Source: CALOCY01 sp942491975
GTDB taxonomy: Bacteria > Bacteroidota > Bacteroidia > Bacteroidales > Prolixibacteraceae
NCBI GenBank assembly: GCA_942491975.1
Contig: CALOCY010000009.1
Coordinates: 1-11,865 of the forward strand
Reading direction: 5' to 3'
Length of the DNA stretch: 11,865 nucleotides
The notes under the pieces are model-generated. The model had not been told where the DNA came from. It saw only the letters and a list, made by a program, of their open reading frames with translations, and ran no database searches. Every line of letters starts with the position of its first letter. Position 1 is the stretch's first letter. The position numbers were made by a program, and so were the translations under genes. Below are positions 8,585 through 11,865 of this stretch, in pieces.

Positions 8585-10343
8585 TTAACGCGGCGCGATG
8601 TGCTCCACCATGAGCTGCAGCGTCTGATTGCCGCGGAACTCGTTGATGTCGAGTCGATAGGCGATCTCGATGTCGGACATGTCGGCGGGCGGGCCAGGTC
8701 ATGGTGTCGATATTGAAGGCGATGGCGTCGATCGCTGCTGCGGGCAAGCTCCGGGAAGCTTCAGGTACGAGCTTCAGGTGGTTCTCGCCGACTCTGCGCT
8801 GCGTAGGCCACCTGGAAGCGGCCGTCGAAGACCGGCTCCGGAAAGGCCTGCCCCCAGGGCCGCCCGCGTCGATGAGTGCAAGGCGGCAGTTTCCATGGAG
8901 CTGAACTCATCCGGTCCCAGGATTCGCCGTCCAAGAGCTGCAGAACGTCCAGCAGATCCTGGTCTAACAGGAAGCGGCGGTGTTGCTGTCGAACGCGTCG
9001 CGAAATCGCTCCAGGTCGGCTGCGAGGATGCTGAGTCCCGCCGCCATGGCGTGACCGCCGAACTTCAGCAGCAACCCCGGTTGCCGGGTGGCCAGGGCGT
9101 CCAGCACGTCACGCACGTGCACGCCGGGGATGGAGCGCGCCGAACCTTTCAGGCGCTCGTCGTCTTCCCTGGCGAAGGCGATCACCGGGCGATGGAATTT
9201 CTCCTTCACGCGCGAGGCGACGATCCCCACCACCCCCTGATGCCAGTGCTCCTGGTAGATGCACATAGCAGCAGGGCAGTTCGGCCTGCGCCACCATAGA
9301 AAACTCAGTTAAGAAACTTGAAGGCCTCCTCGCGCATATCGCCTTCGATCTGCTTGCGGTCTTTGTTCATCGCGTCGAGCTGCAGCGCCAGCTTGTAGGA
9401 CGTGCCCTCGTGTTCCGTCAACAGACACTCGATGCCCGTGGACATGTCATCGAGGCGCCCTGCCGCATTCAGTCGGGGGCCGACACTGAAGCCGAGATCC
9501 GAGGAGGTCAGCCTCACGCTGCTGCGCTTGGCCAGTTCCAACAGACTCTTGATGCCCGGACGCGTACGCCCCGCACGAATTCGTCTCAGGCCTTCGCTAA
9601 CCAGAATACGATTGTTTCGATCCAGCGCCACTACATCCGCTACCGTGCCGAGCGCGACGAGATCCAACAGGTCGACCAAGCGAGGTTCCGGGGATCTGAT
9701 GCGCGTCGAACCAATTCATCTCTCGCAGCCTTGCTCGCAGTGCAAGCATGACGTAGAAGATTACCCCTACTCCGGCGATGCTCTTGCTGGGAAATTCACA
9801 GCCCTGTTGATTCGGATTGACGATGGCATCGGCATCCGGAGCCTGCACACCGGGTAGGTGGTGGTCGGTAATCAACGTCTTGATGCCGGCCGCCTTCGCT
9901 GCCGCCACGCCTTCGATGCTGGAGATACCGTTATCGACTGTGATGATAAGGTCGGGGTTCTTTGACTGTGCCAGCTCGACGATCTCCGGTGTCAAGCCAT
10001 AGCCATAGTCGAAGCGGTTCGGCACGATGTAGTCGGTGTGCTGAAATCCAAACTGACGCAGCGCGGTCAGGCCGACGACACAGCTGGTCGCGCCATCGGC
10101 GTCGAAGTCGGCGACGATCAAAACGCGCTGCTGCTGCTCGGAGCGCCTCGACTAATAGTTGCACCGCATCGGCTATTCTCCTTCAGCAGATTCGGCGCCA
10201 GCAGCTTGTCGAGTCCCAGCTGCAACTCGCCGGCATCGCTGATATTGCGCTGACCTGCTGTACACGCGCCGCAGCAGCGGGTGCATCGAATCCGGCAGCT
10301 TGAGATCGGGATTGACTGTTCTGCGCTTTACGAGGAGTGACAT
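8585..10343 (-). CDS. recJ: Single-stranded-DNA-specific exonuclease RecJ, many frameshifts
   Basis: RecJ degrades single-stranded DNA 5' to 3' in the RecF recombination pathway, mismatch repair and base excision repair. Joining frames gives about 585 residues, close to the usual 570-580. ATG at 10341-10343 starts MSLLVKRRTVNPDL, 7 bases after the thrC stop. DHH-family motifs are present: DFDADGATS (about 80-88), VDNGIS (137-142), TDHHLPG (160-166) and SIAGVGV, followed by ALGTVADVV. The C-terminal part has HWHQGVVGIVASRVKE, the DHHA1 motif KFGGHAMAAG, then WGQAFPEPVFDG and NEFRGNQTLQLMVEH from the OB-like domain, ending APR with TAA at 8585-8587. About twelve frame shifts are needed, near 10255, 10177, 10139, 9691, 9307, 9267, 8980, 8920, 8880, 8858, 8795 and 8687. 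All metal-binding motifs survive, which favours read error over decay. Genes commonly found further downstream (such as prfB) are absent because other DNA begins 17 bases past the stop. Confidence 0.93.
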
Positions 10344-10350
10344 CGGCGCG

Positions 10351-11748
10351 TCACTTGTGGATGTGGCTTTTCACAAAATCCGTCACCGCGCCCAGGTCAT
10401 CGGCTAACACGGTGTAGTGCTCTTCCTTCTCAAACAGATCCTTCAGATGCGCGGGCAGCTCCGGCGTTTCCAGCCCTGCCTCGTTGATGGCATCGCTGAA
10501 CTTCGCAGGATGCGCCGTCGACAGGGTAATCATCGGAGTCGCGGCGTCGGCGTTACAGTCGCGCGCCGCCCGTATGCCCACAGCCGTGTGCGGGTCGACG
10601 AGCTTGCCGGTCTCGGCGAACACACTGGCGATGGTCTCGCAGGTGAGCGCGTCATCGACGCGGGAGCTGGCGAAGCAGTCACGCATCTGCTGCCATTTTT
10701 CGTTCGATACCTTTTGTGATTCTCTGCCCAGCTTGGCCATGAAGTCTGCAAGTACCTTGGGGTCTCGATCGAACAGATCAAACAGATAGCGCTCGAAGTT
10801 ACTCGACACGAGGATATCCATGCTCGGCGAGAAGGTGTGTTCGAGATCGGTCACCGAATAGTCATTGCCACTGATGAAACGGTGCAGGATGTCGTTGCTG
10901 TTCGTCGCCACCACCAACTGCTTGATAGGCAGGCCGATGCGTTTTGCCAGATAGCCCGCATAGATGTCGCCGAAGTTGCCGGTAGGCACCGAGAACGACA
11001 CCGCGCGTTCCGGCGCGCCCAGCTTAAGCGCCGCCGAAAAATAATACACGATCTGCATCAGAATTCGCGCCCAGTTAATCGAGTTCACCGCCACCAGCTG
11101 ACTCTGCGGCGGCAGGAAGGGACTGGATCGGCGAATGCGGCCTTGACGATGCGCTGACAGTCATCGAAGTTGCCCTGCACCGCCAGATTAAAGACGTTGT
11201 CGCCCACCACAGTCGTCATCTGTCTGCGCTGCACTTCTGACACGCGTTGATGGGGATGCAGAATAAAGATATCGACCCTCTCGCTATGCCTGCACCCTTC
11301 CAGCGCCGCAGAACCGGTATCGCCCGATGTCGCACCCAGGATGACGACGCGCTGATCGTTCTTTATCAGCACATAGTCCAGCAGCCGGCCGAGCACCTGC
11401 AAGGCAAAGTCTTTAAACGCGAGCGTCGGCCCGTGGTAGAGCTCCAACACCCACTGGTTTGCGGCCAGTTGAACCATGGGCGCCACCGCCGTGTGGCGAA
11501 ACTCTGCGTAGGTTTCGTCGATTATGGCTTTGAGATCGCCCGCAGGAATACAGTCATCCGCAAACGGGCTGATGATTTTAAATGCCAGTTGGGGATAGTC
11601 CAGCCCGGCCATAGCGGCGATCTCGTCGCGACTGAAGCTCGGCAAGTGTCGCGGGCACGTACAATCCCCCGTCGGATGCCAGTCCGGTGAGCGGGACCTG
11701 TTCAAAATTTAGCGTGGGCGCCTGCCCACGGGTACTGACGTATTTCAA
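10351..11748 (-). CDS. thrC: Threonine synthase (long form), two frameshifts
   Basis: ThrC is a cytoplasmic PLP enzyme that converts O-phosphohomoserine to threonine plus phosphate, the last step of threonine synthesis. Starting at TTG (11748), the N-terminus is KYVSTRGQAPTLNFEQV, then TGLASDGGLYVP, typical of the family's N-terminal domain. The PLP lysine sits in HGPTLAFKDF at about residue 112. The phosphate-binding loop GATSGDTGSAALEG follows at about 136-150, and AVNSINWARI and PTGNFGDI lie further on. The protein ends SHIHK with TGA at 10351-10353. The total of about 465 residues is normal for this form. Two single-base shifts break it: an extra base near 11644-11646 (VPAT/LPSF) and a missing base near 11113-11120 (PS/LPPQSQL). 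Motifs are intact on both sides, so sequence error is likelier than loss of function. It lies between hom and recJ with very short gaps, probably in one transcript. Confidence 0.93.
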
Positions 11749-11758
11749 TTTGCTGATT

Positions 11759-11763
11759 TCCCT
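11759..11763 (-). promoter_or_regulatory. Shine-Dalgarno site of thrC, supporting a TTG start
   Basis: Read on the minus strand, AGGGA lies 10 bases before a TTG codon at 11746-11748. No ATG or GTG gives the expected N-terminus, while TTG gives (M)KYVSTRGQAP, matching the usual start of this ThrC family. The site lies between the hom stop and thrC. Confidence 0.6.
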
Positions 11764-11768
11764 GCCTG

Positions 11769-11865
11769 TTAACCGTCCAGTTCTTCCACCCGGATACGGG
11801 TGACTTTACCGGCAATGGTATCAAAGTGCCTCAATAGCGGCGACCGCTTTATCCATGCTGCCCTG
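11769..11865 (-). CDS. hom: Homoserine dehydrogenase, C-terminal end (partial, frameshifted)
   Basis: This is the last ~30 codons of a gene entering from the right edge. One frame reads MDKAVAAIEAL; after a one-base shift at about 11823-11825 another reads DTIAGKVTRIRVEELDG and stops with TAA at 11769-11771. The ending resembles the C-terminal tail of gammaproteobacterial homoserine dehydrogenase, which reduces aspartate semialdehyde to homoserine in the cytoplasm. The catalytic and ACT regions are outside the window, so the call rests on this short tail and on thrC following 20 bases downstream, the common hom-thrC order. The shift looks like one extra T in a three-T run. The tail alone is not diagnostic; the context makes the call likely. 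Confidence 0.7.
   Translation of the reverse strand, partial: RAAWIKRSPLLRHFDTIAGKVTRIRVEELDG

Noticed and set aside
8670..9299. 209-residue plus-strand open frame
   Set aside because: It is antisense to recJ, whose motifs (GGHAMAAG, WGQAFPEP) are clear on the minus strand; long antisense frames are common in GC-rich genes.
8568..11865. Novel bacterial system
   Set aside because: hom, thrC and recJ are housekeeping genes in a known gene order; no extra genes lie between them.

Overview
The window joins two unrelated kinds of DNA at about position 8567/8568. The left 8.57 kb is moderately AT-rich, highly repetitive and gene-poor. It carries nested tandem repeats, long poly-G runs, an (AT)n microsatellite and a tRNA-like element with A and B boxes, all typical of non-coding eukaryotic (probably animal) genomic DNA. 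The right 3.3 kb is GC-richer and entirely coding on the minus strand. Reading from the right edge, it holds the 3' end of homoserine dehydrogenase (hom), threonine synthase (thrC) and the single-strand exonuclease gene recJ. That gene order and these protein sequences suggest a gammaproteobacterium. A host plus bacterial-symbiont sample (for example a marine invertebrate such as a sponge) would fit, but the host identity is inference and no host coding gene is visible.

Layout of the left part: three direct copies of a ~3.1-3.4 kb unit lie head to tail. Unit 1 is 1-3355 (start cut by the window), unit 2 is 3356-6438, and unit 3 is 6439-8567 (cut at the junction). Their first ('X') halves contain a 17-bp minisatellite, an (ATTAC)n tail, the tRNA-like element, (AT)n and the poly-G minisatellite. 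Their second ('Y') halves contain a conserved hairpin block and degenerate ~166-bp monomers. Units 1 and 3 are almost identical in X, while unit 2 is diverged in X but almost identical to unit 1 across most of Y. The array is therefore a mosaic. None of the short open frames here is convincing as a gene: the conserved-looking ones carry stops or frame changes between units.

Layout of the right part: hom (11769-11865, partial), a 20-base gap, thrC (10351-11748), a 7-base gap, then recJ (8585-10343). This is a tight, probably co-transcribed cluster. Hom and ThrC belong to the aspartate-to-threonine route; RecJ is a 5'-3' DNA exonuclease used in repair and recombination. Catalytic motifs of ThrC and RecJ are preserved, but all three genes carry single-base-type frameshifts: one visible in hom, two in thrC and about twelve in recJ, densest close to the junction. 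This looks more like uncorrected long-read error at a low-coverage contig end than like true decay, and it weakens the case that the junction is real. The main open question is whether the junction is a bacterial insertion in a eukaryotic genome or, more likely, an assembly chimera. I see no convincing new defence, mobile or biosynthetic system.
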